The notes beneath the pieces are model-generated. The model was not told where the DNA came from. It saw nothing but the letters and a program-made list of their open reading frames with translations, and searched no databases. Both the position numbers and the translations under genes were made by a program. A DNA stretch of 26,126 nucleotides, taken from Conoideocrella luteorostrata (Eukaryota > Ascomycota > Sordariomycetes > Hypocreales > Clavicipitaceae). Every line of letters begins with the position of its first letter. The stretch's first letter is position 1. The stretch lies in assembly GCA_032433595.1 (NCBI GenBank), contig JASWJB010000467.1:1-26126 (forward strand), in the 5' to 3' direction. This document shows, piece by piece, positions 9,388-21,076 of the stretch.

Positions 9388-10247
9388 ATGGAATCATGCT
9401 CTACCTGTGCGACAATACTCTCCTCACCATCCTCTTCCTCTTCAGAAAAGGTCTCCAAGGGTCGCACAGTCTCCTGTTGCGGGAGAATCATATGCGGGGA
9501 GTGCATCCAGGTTGGTTACCAACAAAAATCGCCACATCGCTTTCAATAACTCATAGGCTGATTGACCCATTATGCCAGAATAACCCAAGATTCGCTGAAT
9601 ACTGCACATACTGCCAAGTGCCATCCACGCCTTCGTCATTACGTCAACGCCTCAGAAATCCACCATCTTATACCTCTGTCCCGTCGTCAAGAACGATCAC
9701 GTCTGAGGACTCATCTGCCCCGCCAGCGTATACCCCAGCAGAAACAAGGGAACACTCACGGCCAGTGGACCTAGAAAAACAAGGCCTTGACGTGAATGAA
9801 AAGGATGCGGTTGATGATACCCTTCATTTTTTAAATCACAGTCATGACAGCATCACGTCCTTGTCCTTTCGGTATGGTGTCCCCGCTGTCGCACTGCGTC
9901 GCGCCAACAACATCACAAGTGACCATCTCTTATCAGGCAGAACAACAGTATCAATTCCTGGTAAATATTATAAGGGCGGGATCAGTCTCTCGCCACGACC
10001 GATAGACGGAGAGGCAGAAGAAATGAGAAAAGGAAAGATTCGCCGCTTTATGACGTCTTGTAAAGTGTCCGACTACGATATCGCCGTTTTATATCTTGAG
10101 CAGTCTGATTATGATCTTGGTGCTTCTGTGGAGGCATATATCGGTGATGAGGCCTGGGAAAGAGAGCATCCGAAAGCCAGTGTCTGCAAAGCGTCAACGA
10201 TACACAAGAACAAAGGTCCCCTTCGGCGAGGTTTAAGTCGACAATGA
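9388..10247 (+). CDS. Intracellular LysM protein with RING-like Cys cluster, PPxY motifs and UBA-like C-terminus
   Basis: Exon 1 is 9388-9510, intron 68 nt (9511-9578), exon 2 9579-10247; the product is 263 aa. An in-frame ATG at 9370 could add six residues. There is no signal peptide, so it is not a secreted chitin-binding effector. The N-terminus has a Cys array C4/C7, C30/C31, C36/C39, C50/C53 (CSTC, CCGRIICGEC, CTYC) like a treble-clef or RING-type zinc site without His. Two PPxY motifs follow at 69-72 (PPSY) and 89-92 (PPAY). A LysM domain spans about 123-168 (SITSLSFRYGVPAVALRRAN...VSIPG). A C-terminal helical segment at about 190-235 (SDYDIAVLYLEQSDYDL...EAYIGDEAW) resembles a UBA-like fold. 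LysM is confident; the zinc and UBA-like readings are pattern-based. I know of no assigned function. Confidence 0.85.
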
Positions 10248-10443
10248 CATATATGCAAATGTAAATTAGTCGTTATATTACACCCAATGTGCTGGAAGAG
10301 CATTTTTCAACCGATACTAGTCAACCTTAAGACTCTGATCTTGCACGCTAACGCCGCCCCAGCCGCCACGGCCAAATACTATGCAAAGGAGACATATCAT
10401 ACAGTTCATCAGTTGGTATCTATCCAATTGACGTGTTCATACC

Positions 10444-13400
10444 TTAGAAAGCAGACCTAGTGCGAATGTCCTGGCAAGTACTGTTAGCTTGCACAGCCCA
10501 AGAGTGAGGCGTGGGGGATATAACTTACAGAGATCTTCCTCTCAATCTCTCGAACCGATCGATCCAGCTCGCCAGCAATCATTTGCTTCTTGTCGCTCGG
10601 AAGTAAAGTGTATCGCTCGCAGAGATCTCCGTCAATGATTCCCTTTACTGGTGCATAGTATCCACGATACATCAGGTGATCTCTTCCGGCTAGTGGTGGA
10701 TCCTCGGTCCGGAGATGTTGTTCGAGGCCCTGGAAGAAGTCCGCGTCTTCACGACTTATGAGAGGAATAAATACACCAATGGTGCCCATAAGTCCACTCC
10801 ATAGTAACACATCTTGTCCACCAACAACTAAGCTAGCTTTTGCCATGCTCGTGGGAACATCTTGTGCAAAAAAATGGCACATCAAATCAACGCGTTGAGA
10901 CGTTCCATGGAGATAGCCCCTCGCGTTCATCAGGTGCACCCCGGCTTGCTCCTCGTCAGCTTCCTCGCTTGCCTTGGAAGGGCACCGCACAATAAAGATG
11001 TTACCAAACTTGTCCCCGCCAGCTACCGATTCGTAGTCAACCATTGTTGTGCAGGTCGTCCACCTAGCAATGTTGTCATCCACAAAGGGTATAAGCTTGT
11101 TCGTAGTGGGCTTGTAAGTGACGAAAGTGATGCCTTGTTGTACATCACCGACAATAATTCGGCTGCCTTGAGTATTGAGCGAGACGATTTGCTGGGGGGC
11201 TACTTCTGCTTGAGCTTTTCGTAGCATTTGCCGCATGCCGAGATCATATATTCGCAGTGTTTTCCCAACTCCCGCGAGAAGCTTTCCTTGAAATGGTAGT
11301 AGCGCCAGAGGCGGTTCTTCAATCTTGGTCTTGTGGATAAATTCGAGCTCTCGTCCCTGTTCCTGAAAGCGATACACATATATATATGCTTCCGAGAAAC
11401 TTCGTGGACTAGCAATGATGTCTTTGCCAGTGCCAACTATGAAGAAACTTTCGTTATCTTGACTGGCGAATGAAATAATAGCGGCGCTGACAGCTGACTC
11501 GTTATTTTCAAAATCAACCGTCTGGACAACTCGTGGCTCTCCAGCCGCAGGATCAACCACACTAATACATGATGCCCACCGGTGGTTCCCCCTTGGATAG
11601 CCGAATTCTTCAGGAGGTAAAACCGCTGCGTCACCATTCACTACTGCAGGATCAGCTAGTAGCTGAGCCCGAAGATCTGGAGGAAGCGTATTGTTGTCGC
11701 TTTCGATAGTGTAGAATAAAGGTTGCTCAGGGTGCTTGATGAGCTTCTTGGGCGTATACGTCAGGGCAACGGACTTCTGCGTCAAAGTATCACCCAATCG
11801 GTCAACGGAGAAAATTCTAAAATCGTTAGTAATCTCATCTCCAAGATTGGTGACGCTTGAAAAAATGTGGAGAAAGTGCCACTTCAGTAGGAACAATTGA
11901 AATAAATAAAAAAGCGTAATAAAACCTCATAGCTCGTAGGCGTAGGTCCCAGTGTTTCATCATTTCGGCTTCTTCAGGGAAGGCTGGATTGTATACAGTG
12001 CAACTCACCTCAAAGATTGGCCTTGAATACCAACAATACCTTCCTCGCATTGCTCGCTGCTGAAGTTCCAGCCCCATTCGAGATCTACATAGTTAAGAGG
12101 AGTAACTACAAAACCTTTGGTGATTGGGTCAGAGTATCCAAGCCAAGGACGGGAGCTTAGACATAAAACGCACGTCGTGCCTTGAACAGTGACTTGAAAC
12201 AAGCGAACCTGCTTGGGTCCCAAGAATTTTTGCCTCGTATCTGTTAGTTCACCGGTGACTTCATCGAGTACTGTGCGTAGATAAACACCAGAGTGCAATC
12301 CGATGTGAAGGTAGAGAGTTGAGCCTCCAGATGACGAATCATCCATGGCAATAATGGCGAGGGATGACGGCGCCGCTGTTAAAGCCTGCACTGACTTGCT
12401 CTCAAGCGTCGAGTCAGGGTCGAGACTGAGAATACGAACCGTACAGTCGTCACATCCTACAGCAAGAAAGGAGCTACGGACTCGACCTTCTGGGGCTTCG
12501 CCCAAGCTAAGGCATGTAACGGTGCCAAACATTTCTTTTTTCTCGTCGTACTCCGCCAGTGACCCGTCGGAGTCCATTTCGAAGTACACAATCTCGCCTG
12601 AGCTTAGAGCAATGGCAACTTGGTGGCTGTTTGTGGAGGCTGCCACGATTGAGCGATGCTGCGGAGCATCCCACTCGTTGATCTTGCCGTTGCGAATGTG
12701 TCGGATGCCCTTTGGATGAACCTGAATCAAGCCGTCATCCCCCAATAGCTGAGCCGCGAGAGTAGGAACGCTGGTGGAGAAGCCAGAATCGCTAACCTCC
12801 TCAACTGTTTCACCAATACTTAATACGAGAGTTCCATTTGTAAATGAAAGGACAATATACGCGTCGTATTGTTCTCCTTGGTTTAGCTTCAGCGTCCATA
12901 CTGCCGATGGGATGCCCGGCAATTCTGAGGCAACAATCTCGTTCACTTCCAAACCATGCCTTAACATTCTAAAGGTGCTTCGAGCACCGTTTCCGCAGAC
13001 AGTATAGATCTGAGGCGCGTCTTCTCCAGTCAAATTTGCAACTTTGCAGTCCATCAGCGGATTCATTGATGGAACGCTTTCCACCAATGCCAGATTTTCA
13101 GCCGGTCGAGGTTGAAAATACACGGGATCATATGAAGCTTGGGGATCCACAGGGAAGTCGTCGCTGCTGAATTCGAGTTCTTCATCGTCATCTCCGAGTT
13201 TCTCGAATTGATAAAAAGCGAAGTTACCAAACTGACTGGCAACATAAAGAAAACCACTTTTTAGAATGCAGAGGCTTGTAGCGACAGGGACCGTATCGAA
13301 GTACTTAATCTTAACCCGTCTCACTTCACCGGTCGGGTTTCCATTCTCATCCTCAACCATATCGATGGTAACTTTAAATAAGTCGCCGTCCTCAGTTTGC

Positions 13401-14474
13401 AACAGGAAGAAGAATGCACCGGCGCTACCTTTTAATTTGTGCATTACGCCGGACACGATGGTACGTTTCCGTGACGGATCCTCGGTTGCTCCTTTTCGTC
13501 GAGGAATTGGAACACGAAAAGCATCTTGGTTCGAATGCCGATATGTGATACTCTCCTCTCCACACACTAGAACTCCGCTAGGACCATCATTGCCTCCGGG
13601 GACCTGGAACAATAGAGATGCGGTAGGGTCCACAGATTCTGACCATTTCCGTACAACGTGGTTAAGGCCAAGGTCAAGCTCGTAATAGACCAGTTGCGTC
13701 TCGGCTTCTTCCAGAGCTTGACCAGTAGAATCCTGATCTACCTCTGCATAGTCGATCTCAAGGGCAGCAAAGACAGGATTGGCATACCCTACGTCTAAAG
13801 CTGTCATGGCAATGACCAGCACGCCATGTTTGTGAGCTTCTAGAGGTGAGGAGATCGTCAACTCGGCCTGTGCGCTTCGGTTCAGAACATACACCAGTTT
13901 GTTCTTTTCGGCGGAGGCAATGAGACAAGCTCGCCCCTTGGGGTCACACGCAAGATATTCTCCTGGCACCACCCGCCGCACACCTGACTTGCCGAATGTT
14001 TCCAGATGTAGTCTGGAGAAGCGATTTTGGGCGGGCAGGTACTCGACAACTGTGATACGGCCAGAATCGGTAGCAAGAATCAAGTAATCTGAGAGGGAAG
14101 ACGTTAGTTGATGGCCACCGTACATCAATTATATCAGGGACTACTAGGTCTCCAGCAGTAGGCATAACTTTGCCGCGACTCTTAGTCGACAGAAAGAGAG
14201 AATATCATGAAGTAATATTAGAGGACATACCTTTGTTACTGCCCGCCAGTCGGAAAGCTGCAAGCGACCGAATTATTCCAAACACATCATGAGACAAGAC
14301 AGTCGTCACCTTGCCTAAGCCAGGATCGGGCCTTAATAGCGTCAAATGTGAGCCTGCACCAGTTATGATGAGCTGCTCCTTAGTTCCTGCGAACTGACCT
14401 AGAACCGCTTGGACGACGTGATTTGGTGGCTGTATGGTCAGCGAGTACAGGAACATGTTCGAAGTAGTCGCCAT
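10444..14474 (-). CDS. rse1: Rse1 (SF3b130/SAP130), U2 snRNP splicing factor subunit, four exons
   Basis: Scaffold of the SF3b complex, which helps U2 snRNP engage the intron branch site; structurally a DDB1/CPSF160-type triple beta-propeller. Exons (minus): 14474-14231, 14088-12009, 11816-10529, 10470-10444; introns 142, 192 and 58 nt. The product is 1212 aa, the expected length. Family landmarks: [17 protein letters not shown] start, [21 protein letters not shown] at 61-81, [47 protein letters not shown], and in the C-terminal CPSF_A region [15 protein letters not shown] and [22 protein letters not shown]. The final exon is just 27 nt and codes DIRTRSAF plus stop; without it the reading runs into intron sequence. 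Divergent from mss51. Confidence 0.97.
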
Positions 14475-14752
14475 GGTCCAATCTGGGCGGCGCAGTCCAG
14501 CCTGCGCGGCTTTGCGAGGTTTGAATGGCCAGTGGGAGGGCTTCTTGTGGAAGTGGTTTGCCTGATATAAATGCTACGAAACTTTCTGTGTTCGTGTTTA
14601 GGTAGTCGGCTGGGTGGAGGAACTATTAATGCGGCGCTTTGGAAGTGGGACCTAAGCTCCCCGAAATGTCTGCCAACCGTGGAGAAGCTCGACTTGAAAC
14701 CCTGACTTTCGATCTTGCTTGACCCGTTGGTTCCCTACGGAGTAGCTGAGCA
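14475..14752. promoter_or_regulatory. Divergent promoter region, rse1 (-) and mss51 (+)
   Basis: Only 278 bp separate the two start codons. It contains a TATAAA-like element near 14565 and an exact TACGGAGTA at 14736-14744, ending 8 nt before the mss51 ATG and so probably within its 5' leader. Confidence 0.6.
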
Positions 14753-16371
14753 ATGGAGCCAATGTTGCGCAGGGCGGCCTCAACTCTCTGTGGCCGCTGT
14801 TCCGCGTCATTTCGCCGACAGGCTCCTATAGGTTTTCATGCGCAGTTGTCCCTCAGACATACCAGCAATTCGGCTTTGAGTGCGAAGCGAAGTACCACAG
14901 ATGATCATCCAACCTCGCGGACTTTCACTTCCACTACGGATTCCAGAACGAAAGCAGCAACACACAGGAAAGCATCTTCTCCGTCAACTCTAAGACTCAG
15001 TCAAGATAATCTCTTCCACCCTTTTTCTTCGTCTCCGGTGCCAGAGTTCCGACGCCGAGCAGCGTTCATGAAACAACACGCATGTTGCCCCCATCCCGAC
15101 CATAAGCCAACGAGGCTGCCTACAGTGGCACCGAAGCCTGATAGCCCTGAGGAATCAACTGGAATTATGCCTCCTGCGCATGTTCATTTCGAATGCCCTG
15201 ACTGCGGGTTTCCAGTATACTGTAGTAAAGAGCACTGGATGGACCACTATGAAGAGCATCTGAAGATTTGCGACACCTTACGCCAAATCAACGAAGACGA
15301 TCATGATCTCAGATCCGGACGGGTCTTCCATGAAGGCAATCTTCCTGACTTGCAGCTTGATGAAGCGGCTGTGAACATGACCAACTGGGATACTTTCATG
15401 TATACTCGAGAGTTTGAGGCTGTCAACTCGGATCGCTCCATGAGACAAATCACGCGTCTTCTGACGTACCCTATCACCGTTGGCAGCGTGCTGCATGAAT
15501 TGAGCCCATATAGTATGAAGAAAGGAGAGAGACTAACTGTGGAAGGTTTAAAAAGTTTCAGTGGTGAGTGCCCAATTGATCAAGAGTTGTTGAACCAAAG
15601 TAACTAATATGATGCAACAGCTCTGAGATACACTCTGCACCCTCCGAAGATAGGCCGAGGCGAAGATGTGAATCAGCTTCGCCCTGAGCCTCCTCCAGTG
15701 AGACTGTTCATCTTGGGCGCACGAGCAGAATCGTCACTGCCTCGGGCAACTTGGGTGCAATTGGCTCACCTTTTCCCTGAATCCAGGCTTCACCTAGTTT
15801 TTATTGGTCCGGAGAGTATGGCCAACCGAGATGATGAGTTTCCTCTCCCTGAACGCACGCCTTCAAACCCATTCGGAGCTATTGTCGAGGACCGTATCTG
15901 GTACAAGATGAAGATTAGCACCATTGTGGATTATTATCACACCATTCACAAGACGGGTCATTTTGCACCATATGATCCATATTTTGATTGTTTCGTCCTA
16001 TTCCATCCCGGTCTAGGCCATCCCGCAAGCAGCCATGAATGGGAGGATACTTTGCCGCAGCTGCTAGAGACTAAAGTGCCGATCATCTCGACAGGGTACA
16101 CACAGTTTGATCTCGAGCGAGATGTCGAGTGGGTTCATAAAAAGTCTAAAGGAGAATTTGACATCCTTCTTGAACCAGGTGAGAATATTTTCCGAAGTTT
16201 GAGATGGGACCTGAACGACATGGATCCTCAGGACATAAGCTGTGGTAACTGGGGAGTATGGGCCTTCCGAGGCAAGAGGTACGTTTGCAGAACCCCCGAA
16301 ACACTGACAATAGCCTGCCAATGCTCTACTAACTATGTTTCAGATATGAAGCAACTACGAAAGACTTGTAG
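14753..16371 (+). CDS. mss51: Mss51, mitochondrial translational activator of COX1 (MYND-type zinc finger), three exons
   Basis: In yeast Mss51 activates translation of COX1 mRNA and couples it to cytochrome oxidase assembly at the inner membrane. Exons 14753-15563, 15621-16278 and 16344-16371; introns 57 and 65 nt; product 498 aa. The first 60-80 residues are Arg/Ser-rich with few acids, as expected of a mitochondrial targeting sequence. The zinc-binding region at about 111-173 includes HACCPHPDHK, HFECPDCGFPVYC and HYEEHLKIC. Cys-Pro pairs at 112-113 and 148-149 resemble the CPX motifs by which yeast Mss51 binds heme. The C-terminal half (LRYTLHPP, LGARAESSLP, CFVLFHPGLGHP, SCGNWGVWAFRGKRYEATTKDL) is typical for the fungal family. 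The start is the ATG in CTGAGCAATGG. Confidence 0.93.
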
Positions 16372-17207
16372 ATGTAGATACCGAACTGTTGTCAGCGTCT
16401 GTACTCATATTGTAAATTACAGGTATACAACGAGTTAGAGTTTGCGAGCCAAGCCTGGAACACTTTCAGCTTCCCAGCTACGCCTGCCCTCATGGAAGTA
16501 TGTGATTAGTCTTCATTACTACTGCTGTGTATGGGTTTCATGGGGAACTCCAGTTGCCCTTTTTAAATCTGCTTTGCGATTTGTATATATGCATTGTCAT
16601 TAATCTGTGCTCCTGCAATCTCATATGGAATGGTCCAACAGTCAAGATGTTCTTGCTCTATGTATGTGTTTTGTGACATACGTACCACATTTGTGCAGAA
16701 TATTTTATGTAGCTTCCAACCTGCAACTACTCCGGCTTCCACAAGCAAGAGGTATTTAACTGGCGGGTACCTAAAGTACAATTGTTTAGGATACTAGTGC
16801 GAGTACCGGGGTTGCTTTCCGGCAATCCGCAGCTTGTCGGAGACGTGTATGCAGCCCCGGACCAAGGACTACATGCGCACGTTTAGGCGGCTGAATCCAC
16901 CAGTGAGTTTCAATTGACTTCATGTACGAAGTACTCCGTAGTTGGCCTGCTTTATTAGTTCATGCAGCCGCACGGACATCCTGTGACCCGAACAACGACC
17001 CAACTTTTTTAAACTCAACAACAAACGTTGACGACATCTCTATCGAGCAGCAAAACGGCCCAACGATCCAACTGTCATACGGCGACGGCCGCAGTTCCTC
17101 CAGCACGACTACGGCATTATTACGATACGCACACCACCACCTCCCTGCACTCCATACTCTAAGTCTGGCTTTGCCATGTTCCTCCAGCTATCTGGTCATA
17201 GCCGGTC
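16372..17207. other. Spacer between mss51 and the PXA gene
   Basis: 836 bp holding the 3' UTR of mss51 and the promoter and leader of the next gene in tandem. It has an exact TACTCCGTA at 16932-16940 and a GGTACCTAAAGTAC-containing stretch near 16767. No gene is recognised. Confidence 0.55.
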
Positions 17208-19897
17208 ATGATGACAGCCGCCACAGCTCCTGAGCTTCTACAAGCTCGGGAGAGCACTTCGCGAAAGAAACACGATACTTTAAATACTCCCCTTGCCCCA
17301 ACGCCTGCGAATCATCGTTCAAACCGCACCTCTACCATCGATCCATTGTCCGATCGAGCGACACAAGCGCTCATCCGCAAGGTACTTCTGCCGCAAGAGT
17401 CGAGTAACAAGGTGCGAAATTCGCAAAGGCCCATTGACGCCCTCCTGCCGCCCTTGACGAGCCGAAACGATGTGGACCTACAGCTTTATGCTTTTCTTGC
17501 CATCATTTTGCGGGAGTTCGTACAAGCGTGGTATGGCAAGATTACACCAGACGAAGCCTTTGTAGCTGAGATAATACGTGTCATTGCACATTGCACTCGT
17601 GCATTGGAACAACGAATACGGCAGATGGACCTGGAGAATGTCATCTTGAACGAAATCCCAGACATTCTCAGCAGGCATATAACCAGTGAGATTTAACATC
17701 ATATCAATTGCATGACGAGCGGCTACTAATCAGTGTACGTAGCGTACCGTTCGTCGCACCATTACCAGGTCATCCAATACGAGGTGAATAGTCGCGAGGC
17801 TTATCACACTCTTTGGCCGTTACCGCCGCTTTCACCGGTGCCCATGACTGGCGACCCCATTACGACTGCCAAACAGTTGCAAAATGAAACTGCATATCGT
17901 CAACTGCTCGTCCAGGCCGTGCTCTCTATCCTCTTGCCGACAGATGATCTTGAAAACCCCTGTCTGACAACTCTTGCCGGGCAAATATTCTCCGAGCTGA
18001 TCATTGGCAATGTAATTGCGAACAAGGCAGCCCAGCCATGGTTGCTTTTTGAGGCCATTTGCATGACTGAGCGCATTGTCAGAGAAACGAGAGAGAACGG
18101 TGATGAGTCAACAGCCTCGCCAAGTTTGAAGTCTCACGGCAGCAATCCTCGAAGGCGATCTGTGCAAGGATTTTTCGTCTCAATTATTCAGTTCGTTATG
18201 CTTTTCATATCGTCAGTGCGATTCGCTTTCAACCTCATCACCATAACGTCATCACTGCCGACAAGAGCAGTAGCCGCAAACGACAGGAAGCGGCCGAGAT
18301 CTTCCTTATTGAGGAATGAAGGGCCACAAAAAGACCCCCCAGCGCAAAAAAAGGTCCCAGTACTATCATTCAACGCATGGAGCTGCCTGGGCAGTGTGAT
18401 CGAAATACAAGCTAGAATGCCTTGGCTAAGTGGCTTCTTGTCACTCGTCCAGCTCGGCGCGATCCATGGTCCTGGCCGCTTTGCAAAGTTGGATGGCGCT
18501 CTTGATAGGTAAGACAATTTGTTTTCCCTCGGCTATAATTCCCTTTATCATGTTGAGATGTCCCTCCCCCCTCCCCCCTGCCACCAGGTCCTGTCCTCTT
18601 ATCGCCTCGCATATATTCGGAGTCACTGGATCACTTGACACATTGCTCTTCCCAAAAGGCACTAAGTCAGCAACTCATTCGACGGACCGCAAAACGGACG
18701 TCTTACACTAAGTCTAGTTCAGAACTTCGTACAACTGTCGGGGAGGTAACTATTAGTGGCAATGCCTACAAATACATCCTGGTCGAATGGGATGGACTGA
18801 GAATGCAAGTGCGTCCCTTGTGGTTCGAGCTGTGCATTCGAAAGCCAGCCAATGAAAGCGCCGAAGTCAGCATTTAGCCTCCCATTTGCCCTTGCTGGTG
18901 GGGTGTGGCCATACCGGCAGCCTCCACCAAAATCCATCATTTTAAGCGCCTGGCTGGACTAGGGTCATCGACGTCTTGAATGCTGGTCGTCATATCCTAT
19001 GCCTCGTGCCGTATGACACCGAACGAAGTAATGACCGACATCAAAGGTTACTGTCGCAACCAGATCACTAGTCAGTCTGTCGATTCTAGTGAACAGCTAT
19101 GTCTACGCTTCGCATAGCACACCAGGTCATTCACACAAGACAGATAGATGCCAGCGCCGGATCGACAAGGCGCCGATTTTGGAACTCACATTGGGTCATC
19201 CTGACAATATTGCTCAAAAAGAATGTCATCACACCACCAATCCCCATGTAGCATCACCAGGTACTCCGCACAACTCGTCACAATCTAGCTCCATGGCTCT
19301 CTGCACGGGACAGGTCATCATAGCCTCTTTCCCCCAATGCTCTTTCAATATTTGCTCTCTTACCGCCACGAAACCCTGCCCTGCCTGTACTGTACAATAC
19401 GAGAATTTTCCCTATTTGTCATAAAGTTCTGGGACCTCAACTCACCACGATTTTACAGGCTCCTCTCCCACAAAATCCAACTCCTCTTCTCGGCGTCTCA
19501 TGTTCCCCTCATTCTTCGGGCGCTCCGGGGTTCCCTGTTTCCGAACAATGCCCCGGGATCGTCGTCCCTGCACCCACCTTCGTCGGACCTGGAGCTACGC
19601 GCTCTTCGCAGACAGGCAGCTCAAGCCTTGTGGAATCTCATGCCTGCAAGTATCGGTCGTATGTTCTTTGGCGGCGGTCTATGGGCTGCTATAGGAAATG
19701 CTGACCCCGACAAGGAAGAGGATGAGGGGCTGGACGAATTAGAGGGGTTGGTTGGCGTGTTGGACGATGAATACTGCAATAAGCACTTGATGTATAGCGT
19801 TTTAGAGCTCATCCTAGTACGGTTGATGCCGGAGCTGGAAGAGAGCAGTGTAGAAGAATTATTGCAGGAGAGGCTGGGATGGCATGACAGAACTTAG
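17208..19897 (+). CDS. PXA-domain protein (sorting nexin/Mdm1-associated domain), three exons with a 950-nt intron
   Basis: PXA domains occur with PX domains in endosomal and ER-tethering proteins (SNX13/Mdm1 type); this fungal member carries PXA without a visible PX or RGS domain. Exons 17208-17685, 17743-18508, 19459-19897; introns 57 and 950 nt; product 560 aa. The first intron has a clear TACTAAT branch site at 17723-17729 with acceptor TAG at 17742; an earlier AG at 17733 is too close to the branch. The PXA core is about residues 85-270 (DPLSDRATQALIRKVLLP, TSRNDVDLQLYAFLAIILREF, ITPDEAFVAEIIRVIAHCTRALEQR, LWPLPPLSPVP). A hydrophobic stretch FFVSIIQFVMLFISSVRFAF may touch membrane. Joining GALDR to LLSHKIQLLFSASHVPLILR across the long intron keeps the frame and family sequence, ending at LFPNNAPG and a C-terminal acidic block. 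The start could equally be the second ATG at 17211. Confidence 0.88.
18509..19458 (+). other. Unusually long 950-nt intron in the PXA gene
   Basis: Donor GTAAGACAAT at 18509 and acceptor TTTTACAG ending at 19458, with a branch-like CTCAAC just upstream. All other introns recovered here are 51-192 nt. The interior has a C-rich stretch at 18563-18590, a TACTCCGCA variant at 19262-19270 and an 80-codon frame (18635-18877) that lacks an ATG start. I saw no terminal inverted repeats and no transposase similarity. Confidence 0.7.
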
Positions 19898-21076
19898 TGA
19901 TACCCCCCTCTAATTAATTCTCCAAACCCCGAATTAATACCCTGTACGATTAGTACATGAAGCTCTTTCTTGCATGTTCACGTATGTAAAGGAAGTAAAG
20001 ATCCTAGAAAGTAGGACGCATGTCGTGTTTGTATTGAATGCCCCCCGGATTCTCGCAGCCATTGCCAACCAGCGTCAATGGCTTCCAGGTCTTCTACCTC
20101 AGCTCAGCATTTCCTATTCAGCGCTGACGGTCCTCTGAAAAATTGCATCAGCTGCACTGCTTTGAAACATCCTTACAAGATTTGTTACGATCAATACACG
20201 TATAAAACACAGCGAAGAAATTACAAAAAAGAGAAATAGAAACGAAAATAAAGAAAAATATACACAGAGAAATAAGATGAAAAAAAATGACACTCAAAAT
20301 AGTCGTCATGTCCAAGCCAAACCGTGAAGCTCCTTTGTTATTCGCCCTATCCTTTTCCAACCACCAATGCCATCATTTTCAGACTTTGCATATAAAAAAA
20401 AGAAGTCATCGGCAGTCCCTGTAATAAGACAAACAGCCAGTCCTTCCAAAGGCAAAAAAATTAACAAAAGTTTGAGAGTACATGTGGAACAGTCAGGATA
20501 TTCTATGCAGAATATACGAGTCTTCTTCCGCCAGCAATGGAACATATACCGCGATTTCTCATTGCTAGGAACAAAGACTCGTCTGAATGTCAAACAGTGC
20601 AAGGGATGAGCAAAATTATGCTTTGAGGTAGATGTGGTAATTTGTTGCCGTCGCCGATTTCTGTTGCCAGAGTGTATAAAAGAGTTGCCTCATTTTCTTC
20701 CTGTTGATCCCGTCTCCCTTCTCAAAAACACGGAAATAAAAAAAAACCTGCTGAACTTAGATAGCTCGTGACGCTGTACTGACCGAATTACGTTAAAGGA
20801 AAAGTGCCGCAGTCGGTGTTTGAAGGTTCAGGCTCCTGTGAGGTAAGTAGCAAATGCAACTCAGTAAAGTCGCATATGCTCGATCGCTGTGTGTTGAAGG
20901 CTATATAGTCTTTCGTATACATAGCGTCTGGGGTGGGGAGTTTGAAGAAAACACAACGCAAGTGCGCGTTAAGAACCGCCTAGAAACATGAGATGGCCAA
21001 AAGTTTTTTCAAAAACAATTCAAAATCCTGGACGCTAAACTTGGATGTATGCTGGTTACAGCACTGTCGCTGAGCC
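19898..21076. other. Convergent intergenic region, AT-rich
   Basis: 1.2 kb between the 3' ends of the PXA gene (+) and the CENP-B-type gene (-). An A-rich tract at about 20200-20290 reads as a T-rich 3' UTR on the minus strand. Small open frames here (20148-20360 minus, 20367-20609 plus) are low-complexity and unrecognised. No RNA gene seen. Confidence 0.55.

Noticed and set aside
9348..9578. Reading the LysM gene as one uninterrupted frame from 9348
   Set aside because: The frame opens at TTG and gives non-conserved sequence. Splicing 9511-9578 joins a Cys-rich first exon in another frame and begins at an ATG.
9388..10247. Secreted LysM chitin-binding effector
   Set aside because: No signal peptide and the flanking motifs are intracellular in type (PPxY, RING-like Cys, UBA-like).
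18821..18832. tRNA B-box-like TGGTTCGAG inside the long intron
   Set aside because: It departs from the GGTTCGANTCC consensus and no paired A-box or cloverleaf could be found nearby.
18635..18877. 80-codon frame inside the long PXA intron as a gene or transposon remnant
   Set aside because: It starts at TTG with no usable ATG, and I recognise no domain; kept only as intron content.
20148..20360. Minus-strand 70-codon frame with a hydrophobic Phe/Ile-rich stretch
   Set aside because: The hydrophobicity comes from a T-rich 3' UTR tract; no start context or homology.
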